Assembly (NCBI GenBank): GCA_946699065.1
Contig: CAMPDV010000442.1
Span: 1 to 64,000 of the forward strand
Reading direction: 5' to 3'
From: Loxodes magnus
Taxonomy: Eukaryota > Ciliophora > Karyorelictea > Loxodida > Loxodidae
DNA length: 64,000 bases
The notes beneath the pieces are model-generated. The model ran no database searches. It saw nothing but the letters and a program-made list of their open reading frames with translations, and was not told where the DNA came from. Shown here piece after piece: positions 1 to 11,822 of the stretch (positions within the stretch are counted from its first letter, which is position 1; the number at the start of each line of letters is the position of its first letter). The translations under genes and the position numbers were made by a program.

Positions 1-2264
1 ATTTTTTTAATTTATAGGTATATTTTAATCAATAAAATTAATAAATAAATATGTTTTTAATTCAAAATTTTAATTTATTTTGCTACTTTACTTATATTAA
101 AGTTAGAATCTTAATATTGATATGGATTAAATTATTTTTCAAAACATTTTACTGGATTTCATATTAAGTTTAGAAAATAAAAACTAAATAATTTGTTTAC
201 TTATTTATTCAAATATTTAAAAGTTTTCATTTAAGCTGAAGTTAAAATTTGAGATTAGTAAAATAATATGTATTTTACCATAAATACATCCATAATTGAT
301 GAAAAATAGTAAAAATAAAACTATCTTCAAATAGGCTGATTATAAAAATCTGAGAGTTAGATAATTTTTTAGCATTTTTAACATTTTAATTTTTTATATT
401 TTTTTGTTGAATTACTTTATTTAAAAAGTCAATCGATGCTAGATTTATAAAATTTTTATTTTTAATATTAATCTTAGACACAAATATTGTTAAATATAAA
501 ATTTTAAATTATAATTTTTTAATTTTTAAATTAATCTATTTATACTTTATTTTTCTTTAACAATAATTTTAAATAGTTTAATAGAAGTTGATAGTGTCAA
601 TTAAATAATTAGTAAATTTTATATTCATTTTTTATAGAAAATTTAATTTCTTAAGTTTTCATTATAATTTTTCATTTAACTTTTAAGAATATTTTACTAC
701 ATTTCTAAGGTTAAAATAGAGATTACATAATTTATTATATGTTTTATCTAAACATTATTAAAATATTTAAAATATTTATTTATAATATCATTTAGAATTA
801 TAAATTTCTTAATATTTTTAAATTATATTAATTAATGTTTTTACATTTACTTTGGTTTTTTATAAAATATTAAGAGATTTTATATAAATTATTTTAAATT
901 TTCATTAAACAAAAAGAAAAATATTAATTTTCCTTATTTTAATCTAAAATATTATTCTTCATTAATTAGAAACGCAATCACAGCTTTATTAAATATTTTA
1001 TCTAGAGGATAAGAAAATTTCTTATTAGTCTCTAATTAAACCTATCTTTAACTAGTTAAATTACTTAGAATATTTGCAAGTAAAGCTAAAGTAAAAAGGA
1101 ATTTTCTTTTAAGTTTTTATGAATTAATATTACTAAATGAGTAAAGGAGGCTATAATATATTAAGCACTTGATTTTAAGATAAATAGAGGACTTTAGATA
1201 TATGAATAATTGACTCTATAGAAGATTTAAATTAGCTTTTCTTTATTTAATTATATAAAAGAATAATGTTTTCTCTTTACTATTTATTTTATATAATTAT
1301 CTAAATGCTTTATAGAACTAGTATCATTAATACTTTAAATTTAATATATTCTTATACTCACTAAAATAAACTTAGATAAATTAAGACTAAATATTTTACA
1401 AAATGTACCTTTTTATCAGTTTTCCAAACAAAAGTTAATTACAAAAGATAGTTAAAAAAAGGAATATAAATATAATTTAAATTTAGGAAAATTATAAATA
1501 ATCTAAAATTCAAACTTATTTTAATGTCTAAGTTTCAAATAATTCTATAACTATCTATATTTTTTTTTATATTTTAATCTTTTGTAATGTATAAGATTAA
1601 TAAATGAGGATGTGCTATAAAGCAAAACATGAAGAATTGTTTATTAGGAACAGAAAGATATAAAATAATAGTAGACTAATAAATGTATTAAGAGTAATTA
1701 ATAATATGTTAGATTAGTTTTAAATAACTTATACTAGCTAATCTAATACTTATATTATCTCTTACTTATACAAAGAAATATATTATATTATATTTACTCT
1801 TTCTAATTATTCAGAAAATAATAATAGAAGATATTAAAATATTTTTCTATCTTAAAAGCTTATAAATTTTCTTAATAACAAAAAACCCATTTTAATAAAG
1901 AGAGTATTAATAGTGGTAACAATATAATATAGATTTGTATAGAATAATAGAAAAGAAGTAAGTGTAATATAAAGTAGAATAATTTAGGTATTATTAATTT
2001 GAAATGATAATTCCAAAAATAACATAAATAATAAATATAATATTAGTTAGCTATAAAAAGAGAAAGTTATCTAAATGTATTAATTACAACTAACCTAATA
2101 TCTTTATAAATTAAAGAGAAAATTAATTTAATTAATAACTAATAAAGCTAAAAGGATAAATTTTAAGTATTTAATAGACATAATTAAACATATTAAAACT
2201 TATTTTAATAATAAAATTAAATACTACTATTTAATAATTGTAAGATAAAATTAGAGATCAACCA
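1..2264. other. AT-rich left flank, no gene recognised
   Basis: I see no family motif, no zinc knuckle, no reverse-transcriptase block and no sustained purine-first codon pattern on either strand. The sequence has no clear copy elsewhere in the window. Its right edge is set by homology: from about 2265 onward it matches, inverted, the upstream side of the two minus-strand WD40 genes. Confidence 0.5.
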
Positions 2265-3506
2265 TTTCTAGTTAGTTTAAATATTTACTTTCTACTACTT
2301 CTATTTATTACATTTATATAATCTATTTTGCTTATAATCAACATTATAAGTAATAAATTATATTAGTTTATTATTATAAGAGAGACCTTTATAAGTAAAA
2401 AGTTTTAATGAAGTAGTAGTAAGAAAATGTGCAATTAAAAGAGTTTATCTTATAAATTCTAAAATGCTTTGCTTTAAATAATTTATGCTTCTTAATATTT
2501 ATTCAAACTAATTAATAAGAAACTTATTTTATTTCATTTTTTTTAGTAAAAAGCTTTAACAAATAATTTTTTGGATTAAATGTAAGTGAAAAACAATAAT
2601 TAATAACAATATTTAAAAAAAATTGTAATATTTTATTTATCAATTAAAAGGGTCTACGAAGAAATAAAGTTTTCTTATTAAGAGTTTTGATTTAAAACAC
2701 AATTAAGTAGTAATTAATAAATTCATATTAAAGTTATTATAATAAGGATATAATTCTTCAATATAAACTTTTGATATAAATAAATAAATTTGATTATAGA
2801 GCGCGTAGCACTCTCGTTGGTGAGCAGCTCTTTAAAAAAAAATGTTTCATACTGACAAGAATGTTTGTTACTGATAAAATTATCAGATACTGATAAACCT
2901 TGTTCAATACTGGTATAATTTAAGAATACTCGTAATCTTTAATACTTGCTGGAGGTCCAAGGACATGGAGGATTGTGTCTCATTGCATCACCAAAGCAGA
3001 GGACGACATGTGTCAATTATGGGTACTTAACTTCCCCAACCTCTGATGAAGTTCGCAATATTATTTCTTTTTCGTTCCAGTATTAAAAATAAACGAAACA
3101 AAGTCAAGCCACCGTCGAAGGTCTAAGAATCTTATGTCTCGAGGCCAAACCAAAGCAGAGGAAGACATAAAGTCGATTATGGGTACTTAACTTCCCCAAC
3201 CTCTGATGAAGACGACCTTGTTGTTCACCTTCGAACAACTATGGCGGTTTTAAAGAAAATATAATAATTTTTTATTTAAAAGTAAAAAGATATAAAATAA
3301 TTAAAATTGTAAAAGTTTGTACACTATTAGTTTTATATCTTATCTTGTTTTAAGACAAAAATAGAAAAATCAATGTTTTAGAAATAAGATATTTATAATT
3401 ATGCTTAATAAATTATTTAATTGTTTAATTGTATTGAAATTAAATCAGTAAAATTTATTGAGTTATTTGTATTAAATAGTTATAGAAGTAAGTTATAAAA
3501 GTTAAA
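2265..3506 (+). repeat. Upstream part of the WD40 cassette (inverted copy)
   Basis: Apart from the 480-bp element inserted at 2779-3258, this stretch aligns in reverse complement with about 23801-24560 and 53134-53890, at roughly 85-90% identity by eye. All three WD40 genes therefore share about 0.75 kb of upstream DNA. It presumably includes their promoter, although I cannot point to a specific promoter motif. This copy is the most diverged and lies in the opposite orientation to the other two. Confidence 0.75.
2779..3258 (-). mobile_element. SINE-like element, full-length copy with target-site duplication
   Basis: A 480-bp insertion in the WD40 upstream region: the other two cassettes lack it, and they read straight through the empty site. 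It is flanked by the 5-bp duplication ATATA (2774-2778 and 3259-3263). On the minus strand it starts TTTCTTTAAAACCGCC, carries the hairpin GTTGTTC-gaaggt-GAACAAC and contains two copies of a block centred on GGGGAAGTTAAGTACCC. It ends in a TTTATTTATT tail. Next to the tail, on the plus strand, TAGCACTCTCGTTGG resembles a tRNA A box. It is non-coding and needs a partner LINE. The tRNA relationship is inference. Confidence 0.7.
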
Positions 3507-4520
3507 ATGGAGAAAAAAGAAAAGCAATTTACTAAAAGTGTTTTTTTAAGAAAACTCCTAAGAGCGAGAAACCACATTCTAGGGAAAATATCTCTACTTC
3601 ATTTCAAGTATGAAATTCTGCCCAACTTATGTTCCTAAAAGTTAATAAATAAAATCAGTTATGACCAAAGTAAAGGTATTTCTTTAATATTTTTTAGACT
3701 AAGTCTTCACTGGTCACACTTCACCTGTGTTATCGGTAGCCATATCAAGTGACTTGAATTGAATTATATCAGGTTCTGGATGGCCTAAATATTCGATAAA
3801 GATCTGGAATTTCCAGACAGGTACTCTTTTAAGAACTATAACGGGGCATACTTCAAATGCTTCATCAGTAGTAATATCCTCAGACTCTAGCTATATCGTA
3901 TCAGAATCTGATGACACAATTATAAAGATCTGAGATTTCCACAATGGTGCTCTCATAAGAACTTTAACGGGGCATACTTCATATGTTACCTCGGTAGTAA
4001 TCTCCCCGGACTCTAACTATATTGTATCGGGATCTTATGACAAAACCATAAAGATCTGAAATTTCCACAATGGCGATCTCCAAAGAACTATAGCGGGGCA
4101 TACTGATATAGTTAGATTGGTAGTAATCTCCTATGACTCTAGATATATTATATCGGGATCTTCTGATACAACTGCAAAAATCTGGGATTTCTAGACTGGT
4201 CAGCTTGTGCGAACTCTTATTGGGCATTCAGACTGAGTTAGATCGGTGATAGTGTCTAAGGATAATAGGTATATAGTATCGGGTTCGGATGACAGGATTA
4301 TTAAGATATGGGACTTCTCTTCTGTTTAGTGTATTCGTACTCTTTAAGGTCATGCATATGCTTTATGTAGTATTCAGCTAAGTTTTGATTCAAGTGTTAT
4401 ATTTTCTGGTTCTGGTGACAGAACAATCAAGATTTGAAACTTTGATAAGGGTGAGTGTATATAGACTTTGTAAGGGCATAAGGATCCATTAGAGTAGAGC
4501 GTTTTTACCATCAATTATCC
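3507..4520 (+). pseudogene. WD40 seven-blade protein, copy 1, C-terminus lost
   Basis: Exon 1 (ATG at 3507) encodes a 56-residue basic leader beginning MEKKEKQFTKS. A 22-nt intron (3676-3697) follows, and splicing it restores the frame into D-Q-V-F-T-G-H, the first blade. Six 42-44-residue WD40 repeats (GH...D...IKIW) follow with no frame break, provided TAR=Gln and TGA=Trp. Trp of the IKIW motif is TGG in blades 1, 4 and 5 and TGA in blades 2, 3 and 6. Blade 7 starts (GHKDPLE) but fades near 4505-4520, just before a SINE-like element, so the ring cannot close. WD40 propellers are scaffolds for protein binding; the partner is unknown. Copies at 22714 and 52045 are the relatives. Confidence 0.85.
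3676..3697 (+). other. 22-nt spliceosomal intron in WD40 copy 1
   Basis: Begins GTATTTC and ends TTTTTTAG, all AT except the splice-site G residues and one C. Removing it joins a phase-1 exon end to the first WD40 blade in frame; leaving it in destroys the GH motif frame. The same 22 nt occur in both other copies. Tiny introns of this size are typical of ciliates. Confidence 0.8.
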
Positions 4521-4588
4521 TATCCTTTTTTTTTCTTTGATTTGTTTTATATTATATCTTATTATATATATTTTTTTATTTATTAATA

Positions 4589-4935
4589 TAGTTGTTCGAA
4601 GGTGAGCAACAAGGTCATTTTCATCAGAGGTTGGGGAAGTTAAGTACCCACAATTGACACATGTCGTCCTCTGCTTTGGTGATGCAATGAGACACAATCC
4701 TCCATGTCCTTGGACCTCCAGCAAGTATTAAAGATTACGAGTATTCTTAAATTATATCAGTATTGAACATTTTTATCAGTACTAAATAATTATACCAGTA
4801 TTGAACAAGGTCTACCAGTATCTGATAATTTTATCAGCAACAAACATTCTTGTCAGTATGAAACATTTTTTTTTAAAGAGCTGCTCACCAATGAGAATGC
4901 TACGCGCTCTATGATCAAATGTATTTATTTATTTA
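4589..4935 (+). mobile_element. SINE-like element, short form
   Basis: Same family as 2779-3258 but in the opposite orientation. It starts at the TTGTTCGAAGGTGAGCAAC hairpin (first ~15 nt missing) and has only one GGGGAAGTTAAGTACCC block instead of two. It ends with the tRNA-like segment and a TTTATTTATT tail. It lies directly after the broken last blade of WD40 copy 1. Part of the tail region may belong to the neighbouring LINE piece. Confidence 0.7.
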
Positions 4936-4984
4936 TTATTATTTATATAATTTTTTTGTTTTCTATTTTATTTTATTTAGTCCT

Positions 4985-5490
4985 ATGAAGATTTCTCTAT
5001 TCCTCTGCCTTACATACTTCCAATTCAATTTTAATGAAAAATAATTCTTATTTATTTTAATTATTTTCCTATTCTCCTCAGTTTTATTTCCTTCTCTTCT
5101 TCCCTTGCTTCCTCTATAATCATATACTCTCCTTCTTTAATTATCCTCTTATTTGCTTGATTTAATTTTATTCAGGTTTGTTTATTGTTAATTTCATTTC
5201 TCCTTTAAGCATTTCTAACTATCTTGTATTTAATTTTTCCTTTTTGCTCCTTCCACCCTTCTGCATTGTTGATCTATGTGCCCTTTCAATTTGCATAAAA
5301 AGCAGATAAAATTTACTGGGTGCTGTATTCTCATTTTGTTTCCGTTCAGGTCTAATACTTCGCATATCCTCTTTGCTTCGTCTATATCCTTTAAATCTAA
5401 TCACACATCACTACTACCTGCTAGCATTTTAGTGTTTGGGTATGTATGCTATACCTCATCTCTAGATTTTCCATATTGTCTCATTACCTC
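4985..5490 (-). CDS. LINE ORF1-like fragment with RRM-like fold and CCHC knuckle
   Basis: Read on the minus strand with TAR=Gln and TGA=Trp. An RRM-like stretch (SSDVWLDLKDIDEAKRIC, then LDLNG) precedes a CX2CX4HX4C knuckle, CFLCKLKGHIDQQC, at about 5260-5310, followed by a Lys/Arg-rich tail. RRM plus CCHC is a common layout of LINE ORF1 nucleic-acid-binding proteins that coat the element RNA. There is no start codon, because the N-terminal part is cut off where the repeat unit begins at 5491. The Trp in VWL is TGA. Family assignment comes from the motif layout only. Confidence 0.55.
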
Positions 5491-5935
5491 GATATTCTAC
5501 TTTAGGAAGCGTGAACATTCAGAACCAAATCTTAAAATGTCAAGTTGTCACATTTTTATTTCTTGATAATGTATATACTGCTTTCTTCATAGCAGGCAGA
5601 TAATTAATTGAAACCGATTTGCAGTGATTAATTATATCCTTTTTTTGATGAAGAATTACTCCTAAATATGTTACTTATTACTTCTAAATAATTGGGTTAT
5701 CTTTTATTTTTAAGTTTAACTTCTCTTCTTTTTGATTCTTTTTTAAGAATTAAATAGCTTCGCATTTTGAAGTATTGATATTCAATTAAGTTAATTCGAA
5801 TACTTTTTTTGTTTCATTTATTAAAGTCTGCATCGATTTTTCAGAATCTATCAATTAACAAAAATTTATTTAGCAGAAATAGTAAGCTAAGAAAATGTGT
5901 TGTTGATGCTTAAATTTTAAATATTTATAAATAAA
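5491..5935 (-). mobile_element. LINE reverse transcriptase fragment
   Basis: Minus-strand remnant of the C-terminal palm and connection of a LINE ORF2. In the better-preserved copy at 31493-31905 the same DNA reads LNINTSKCEAI and VTYLGVILHQK, the classic late RT blocks. Here it is truncated on the left, where the unit begins, so the connection and C-terminal knuckle domain are absent. It is non-autonomous and decayed. Confidence 0.65.
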
Positions 5936-5937
5936 TA

Positions 5938-5985
5938 AATTGGGTCATAGAGCATGTAACACTCTCAATGATGCGCAGCTCTTTA
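5938..5985 (-). repeat. Isolated tRNA-like end of the SINE-like family
   Basis: AGAGC-ATGTAACACTCTCAATG-ATGCGCA-GCTCT matches the tRNA-like end of the SINE-like elements, including the AGAGC/GCTCT ends and the adjacent TTTATTTATT tract. The rest of the element is absent. It abuts the LINE fragment on its tail side. Equivalent pieces are at 31953 and 61294. Confidence 0.6.
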
Positions 5986-7961
5986 AAAATTAATTTAATT
6001 TAATTTAATTTAAATAAAAATTTCTCTTTGGAAGTTTCTTCTGCCAAAATTCTTGCTCAGTTGGTTGCTCTTAAAGTACTTCTTGTTACTTGAGATAAGT
6101 TAATCTCAGTTAGAGAATTGCTCCTCCCTATTTAAAATATTAAATAATTAATAAAATAATGTGAATATCTTTAACTAAAAACACAATAAATAGAATTAGA
6201 TGAAATTAAGAATTTTAAGAATACGAATGATAACTTTCCCAATTTGTTACTTCTATTACTTTAGAAATAGAATCTAAAATTTTAAAATTTAGCAATAAAT
6301 CTATTTATTTTAATTTTGTAACTTCAATATTTAAAAAATAAAAGTTTAGAAACATCTTATAACTTATGATTTAAAATTTAAATCATTTATATACAAAAAT
6401 GAGTTAAGTTTACAAAGGTTAAAGAAATTTTCTTTAGTTTAATTAATTAAATTATTTATTTATCAAACAAGAAAAAATTTAAATCTTATAATTTTTGATA
6501 TTTTTCATCGTAATTCAGATAATCAATAGAATTTAAAATATTTTACTTATAATTTAAGAAATATTGGATAATGTAAGGAAGATAAAAGAAAAATGATTGT
6601 ATGATTTAATAAATTAGCATTTATAAAGGTTAAGCTGTTATTCAAAATAAAAAGCAGTACTTATAAAATAAAAAATCTATATTTCTTTACTTTTTATTAT
6701 AAAGTTATGAAATTACATGACTAGGTTATACTGTAATCCAGAAGGAAGACTTTATAAGAAAAGGTTTATGGTGGAGAATAATTACTATTAGATATAGTAA
6801 AAGCTCAAAAAGAAGAAACAAATAAAAGTTTATGCCAAAATGAGATTGGAGCAAGATTATTGTGGTCAAGAAGGTTAAATTTGCACAAGCCGATACTCAA
6901 TAGAATAAGTGAGCTTTGAAGAAGACTCTAATGATCCTATGATCGAACGAAATAATCTTATAATATACTTATAACCTTACCAGTGATAAACTAATAATGG
7001 AAATATCAATTTAATAATCATATCTTATATATTATAACAATTTAAGCTTTTGCTTTCTTTAATTTCTTTTTTACTTATAAAAAATAAAAAATATAACTAA
7101 TAAATTTAATTATGCATAATGTTTAAATTTATATTTTTAAGTTAATTAGAAAATTTTTTTCAAATTAAAAATAGAAAAATTAAAGTATGATGGAAAATTT
7201 TACTAAAACAATCTAAATAATATCTAAATATAAAAAATAAAGTGTTTAGTTATCATTTATTTTAAGATTCATAATGAGCAAAATACATAAATATAGGAAT
7301 CAATCTTAATGTAGAAAAATATTTTATTTTAAATTAAAAAAATTTAGTACAAATTTAGTTTAGGATAATTTATGATGAACAGTAACTAAAATTTTTATAA
7401 AACACATCATATTATTAAATATTTTTCTGTTTAATTTAAGAAAAATAAAAGAACCAAAAACCAATATTTTAGATAATTAAATATATTGAGAAAATTTAAG
7501 CAATTTTTTCATTTCTTAGTTAATATTTTGCTTGGAAATAATTTATTATATTCTGAAAATTAAAACTAACGAAAAAATGTTTTATTTTTAAATGTAGAAT
7601 TATAAAAAGAAATTCGAAAAGTTATATGATATTTTTTATTCAGACTTATTGAAAATGAGATCTAAACATTATTTAATGATTTTCTTTTAAGTTATGTCGA
7701 TTCTATAAAAAACTTCTACTTTGTAAAATTTTTTAAGCATGAACTCTTTTAATATAAAATTGATAATAAAGTCTAAATTAATTTTTATCCTAACTTTTAA
7801 TATTTTTGATAATATCTAATTTGAGTGTTTTAATTTTATACTTAGAACTTATTATTCTTCAATTTTTACTACGATAAAGTTTATAAATTTTTTATTCTTT
7901 TTCGAGTTAAAATTATTTAAATTTTTTGATTTAAATTGAAATTTAAAAACTATTTATTTAT
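5986..7961. other. Mostly non-coding; two weak coding-like scraps
   Basis: About 6020-6130 on the minus strand reads RSTLRATNWARILAEETSK, and about 6730-6960 on the plus strand reads GRLYKKRFMVENNYYQI. Both have plausible protein composition, but I recognise no family, and the second diverges strongly between units 1 and 2. They are probably eroded retroelement coding sequence. The rest is AT-rich without visible signal. Confidence 0.35.
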
Positions 7962-8755
7962 ATGCTTATTTGAAACTGCTTAATAGCAGTACGTCGCTGT
8001 TGTTTAAAATAAGTTCGAAAGTTTAAAACTTCTTGATTATTAAAATCTTGATGTCTTCTCTTTGAATCTTGTAATCGTAAATATATTTCGTATTGTAAAA
8101 CTACTCATTCTTGTTACAATAAAGTTTTTCTCTCTTCTTTTTCCTTAGATTCAATATTATCTTTTAAAATTTTGGAATTTCAAGCAGTTTGTATACAAGT
8201 GTCTTTTGCTGTTGTAATAATATGATTTTTTCTTTTTTCCAAAATCTAAATTTTCTGTCTTATTAATTTCCATAATATGTTTATATTTTGTTGATTAAAT
8301 TAGCTTTTTTAACTTTTGAGGCTCAACTTAATCTGCAGGTGATTCAAGTCTATTTTTTTTTCTCATAAATTATTTTATATGGAGTTAAACAGTTCTTGCT
8401 AGTATTTCCAAATGTAATGAGTTCCTTCTCCTAATTATCCATTTTTGTCTAAGGTATCTTGGTGCCCATGTTGAATCTGTTCCGACGGATTCGATTTATC
8501 CCTCCGTTGTTTCCTAATATCTTCCTGGAAATTTAACCCTATTTTAATGAGCTTTTCCAAGCTTATCTGACCAGAAGGGTTAAATTCTGAGACTTCTTGA
8601 TGCAATAAGAACTTTACTTGTTTACTAGGCTTCTCTTACGATGTTGGTGTTAGTGCATGAGTTACTTTCTTGAGCTGTTACTCCTCGTACTATTGACATG
8701 TATCAGATTTCTACTTCTTAGGAGCATGTAAGAATCCCTTTCGGAAATCTGATAT
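7962..8755 (-). CDS. LINE ORF1-like coiled-coil protein, unit 1
   Basis: About 265 codons on the minus strand with TAR=Gln and TGA=Trp. The N-terminus (SDFRKGFLHAPKKQK) shares the (E/D)-G/F-(R/K)-KGF signature of the other ORF1-like genes here. A long Lys/Glu/Gln-rich helical region follows (ESKEKEERKTLLQQEWVVLQ; FNNQEVLNFRTYFKQQRR). The expected start codon is ATA here but ATG in units 2 and 3. The Trp of QEW is TGA (8105-8107) here and TGG in unit 2. No CCHC knuckle is visible. An internal stretch of about 120 nt near 8270-8390 is missing from the other two units. Likely RNA-binding ORF1 of a decayed retroelement; the family is inferred. Confidence 0.6.
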
Positions 8756-8799
8756 TTCCTTCTTTTTTAACGTTGAATTGATTTAAAATTATTAACTCA

Positions 8800-10680
8800 G
8801 AACTTGTGGAAGAGTAAAAGGTTGAAACGATATATATGGGACTTTGAATAATTTGGTTAGATTTGAATCTGCTTTTCTTAACTATTAACTTAATTTAGTT
8901 ATGCACAAGTGCTTTTAATTAATTTTCCAATTTTCAAGGTTATATTGAAATATTTGCTTAATTTAGTTATACAGTCTTAATTTACTTCTCAATTTTGAAT
9001 AATAAGTTTATGACTTCTTTGTGTAAAAATTTACTAAATCGTAAATCTCAATTTGCAGAGATTTGTTCAGTTTTTTAAATTTCTAATAGCAAATATAGTT
9101 ATTTTTAAGAAATGAAAATAGTCCGAAACAAGTTCATCAAAATAGGTTTTGCAATTAAAGTTGAATATAAAAAATTTAGGTGATTTAACTAGTTTTCAGT
9201 AATCTCGAATTTAAATAATAATAAATATTGGTTTTAAATTACTAAATATGATATCATAATTTCTTTAAAAATATCTATAAAGGAAATTAAAAAATGATTT
9301 AATTCTTTAAATGAAATTAATTATCTAAAAAGGTAGTTATTAGTTTCTTTTAACAACTTACAGTAATTATCAAAATTATTGAGAAATATGAGGCATATAA
9401 TAACTTCTTACTGTTCGTCATAAACTCTCCTAAAATATATTTTTTTCTAAATCTTTTAAAAATAAATAGGAGATGCATAGTTTTTGAAATTGCATTATTA
9501 AAATATTTAAAGAAAGTATTTATGTGTGATTATAATTCATAAAATTACTATTAGAAATTTAAATAAATTTAAAACTATTTTAGGTTAAATAAGATTAAAT
9601 TGCATAAAATTAAGCAAATAAAAACGATAATCAAAACTATTAAAATATGGTAAAATGTAAAAATATATCTTCTAAGAATCTTGTATAGAAAGATGTTTAT
9701 AAGCATCAACAAATAAAATTAAATATTTAATCTTAATTCAACTGCTTAATACTTATTACCTTTAATATCTAAATTTTGTACAAAACACTTTAGTTTGAAA
9801 TATAATTTAATTAAATTTTATCTGTTTAAAGTTATAATCCACATTAAAAGCTTAAAAATTAGAAAATCTTTTAAGTGTAAAAATCTAAAAAATAAGACGA
9901 TAGTATTATATAAAACGAATATTAAACATTTTACTCTAAATAACTTTTTTCATTTTTATTTAAATTTCGAACTCAGAAACGAAATAATAAAATTATTTTT
10001 TGTAATATCTCCTAAAATTTCTTAAATACTAATTTATAAAATACTTATGTTCCTTTTAAAATGTTAAATAAAGTAAAGGTTAAGGATTAAAATTATCAAG
10101 ACTTTTATAGCTAAGGAATGAAATTCTAAATTTTTCTCTACTATGATTTTAGTTTAGCTTATAATAAATCAGTTAGATATTTTTTATTTTCCTATTCAGA
10201 TTATAAAAATTCTTCATTTTTTTCGAATCGTAAATTAAATATTTATAACTCTTCATCAGTTTCTAATTCTTAAAGGAACAAAAACAATTTTTTAAGTTAT
10301 TATATTTGATAAAAAATTTGAACGAAATATTTTATTACATAATGATTTGTTTACTTAATTATGCAATTTCTTCTTTTTTATCTTTGAATCATTAGTAACT
10401 AAACATTTTTTAATGAGCTTTGATATTTTTAGATTTTTACCTTTATTTTTACATTAAGTCTTAATTTTCCTATTTTTAAGTTGCGAAAAATAAAAATTTG
10501 ACTTGAAAGTATATTTAAATGCATTATGATTTAATCTAATATATTTCATTATGCTTTCTAATGTATTTAAACTAACAAAAAGTTAAAGTAAGTAATTCTT
10601 TCCGAAATGTTTAAGCTTTTCTTTTACATTTTGTGCATATTCTAAATAAGTAGCTTCTAAGAATAATAAACTTAAAATAT
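8800..10680. other. AT-rich, no gene recognised (unit 1)
   Basis: Low-complexity AT-rich sequence, about 99.9% identical to 34670-36555 in unit 2. The longest stop-free stretch (about 9.8-10.0 kb) encodes an I/K/N/F-rich string that mirrors base composition, with no motif. Nothing else is visible. Confidence 0.5.
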
Positions 10681-10689
10681 ATTAAGCAA

Positions 10690-11800
10690 AGAATTATATT
10701 GAGGCAAAATGTTCAGTGTACAAAGAAACTCACATATATTGGAAGATTTAATTGATAAGTTATTGATCTTCATTAAACAGCTTTAAAAATTCAAGTTCTC
10801 AGTAAAATTCAAAGGATATTTTTTCTTAAAATAGTAAAATTCTTAATCTGAAACAGAAACTAAATGAATTTTAACTAATAAACATAAGATTAATTCGTTA
10901 GCAATGAGAGAACTTTGTATTTAATAAACTTGAAAACATCGCTTAATTACATATTGATAAGACTTTGAAAATTGGGCATTTTTCTATAAATTATATTTTA
11001 TTAATAATTTAAATCCTAACTCTAGTATTGTATTGCTAATTTAAAATTGTATTTAATGTAGCTTGCCTTATTAGAAATATTTATAAAAATGTCTTAAATT
11101 TATCAGATCGAAGCATTATAGAATTTAATAATTATATAAATAAAAAGTGAATCAAAATTTCTTTTAGGAATGCCTCTAAAGAAACTAGCACATGCCTACG
11201 GTTAATAGATATATTAATTAAATATAAAAGATCAAAGTGTTTCCCTTAGGCAACTTATACGAAATTTAGCAAATAACTTATTTAAGAGACAATCTCCATT
11301 TATAAGTTGAGAACATACTAATTTTTTTAAATGAACTTAGATTAAGCCATATCCAACCTAATTCAATACATTCTACTTATGTGGTTAAGATTTTGATGAA
11401 CTTGATCACATATTTATTAACTTTTACTATTAGGACTTTCTTTAGGAATTTATTAGATGTAAAATTATTATAGAGAAAAATTATTAAAAATTAATGTCTT
11501 GAGACTAAAATTAAATTAGTCAAAACTATACTAAAAATCAAATTCCTAAAATGAAAAATTCATTATCATTATTCATAAGAAATTACTTAAAAGGTGCATA
11601 GAGAGTTTCAAATTTTAAAAAGATGATTAAATAAACTCTTAGACGAAGAAGCCTTTGACTGGAGGCTATAACAAGATGAATGAGAATAAGAAATTTGGTG
11701 ATTATAAAATTCTAGTTTAGCATAATTTGTGTGATTATTTTCAAATAATAATGCAATTATGTCACAATATTAATAAATTTAGAAACCCTTTTAGTTTATT
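10690..11800 (+). mobile_element. LINE ORF2 C-terminal part and 3' end
   Basis: Plus-strand reading with TAR=Gln and TGA=Trp. After a helical region (SVSLRQLIRNLANNLFKRQ) comes the C-terminal domain typical of LINE ORF2: KPYPTQFNTFYLCGQDF followed by DELDHIF at about 11350-11420, resembling the LCG...E..DH zinc-binding segment. A basic tail follows, then a 3' end (TTTAGCATAATTTG...ATGCAATTATGTC) that also ends the LINE piece at 45201-45640. Sequence 5' of about 10690 is too eroded to assign. Its 3' end is an ATT microsatellite into which a SINE-like element abuts. Confidence 0.6.
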
Positions 11801-11822
11801 ATTATTATTATTATTATATATA

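Noticed and set aside
2797-2840. Possible complete tRNA gene at the tRNA-like element end
   Set aside because: Only an A-box-like D-arm region is recognisable; no anticodon arm, T arm or acceptor pairing follows.
3979-4227. 82-codon antisense reading (and a similar one at 52422-52670) with repeated SRYN-SRVIGDYY units
   Set aside because: Antisense shadow of WD40 repeats; periodicity comes from the 126-nt blades on the other strand.
2779-4935. Composite transposon with long terminal inverted repeats around WD40 copy 1 (Tlr/Polinton-like idea)
   Set aside because: The two ends are separate SINE-like elements: the left one has its own ATATA duplication and an empty-site counterpart, the lengths differ, and the same element occurs alone at 11823.
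9795-10025. Stop-free 76-codon stretch, repeated at 35667-35897
   Set aside because: Ile/Lys/Asn/Phe-rich string expected from base composition; no motif or purine-first pattern. The second copy exists only because the whole unit is duplicated.
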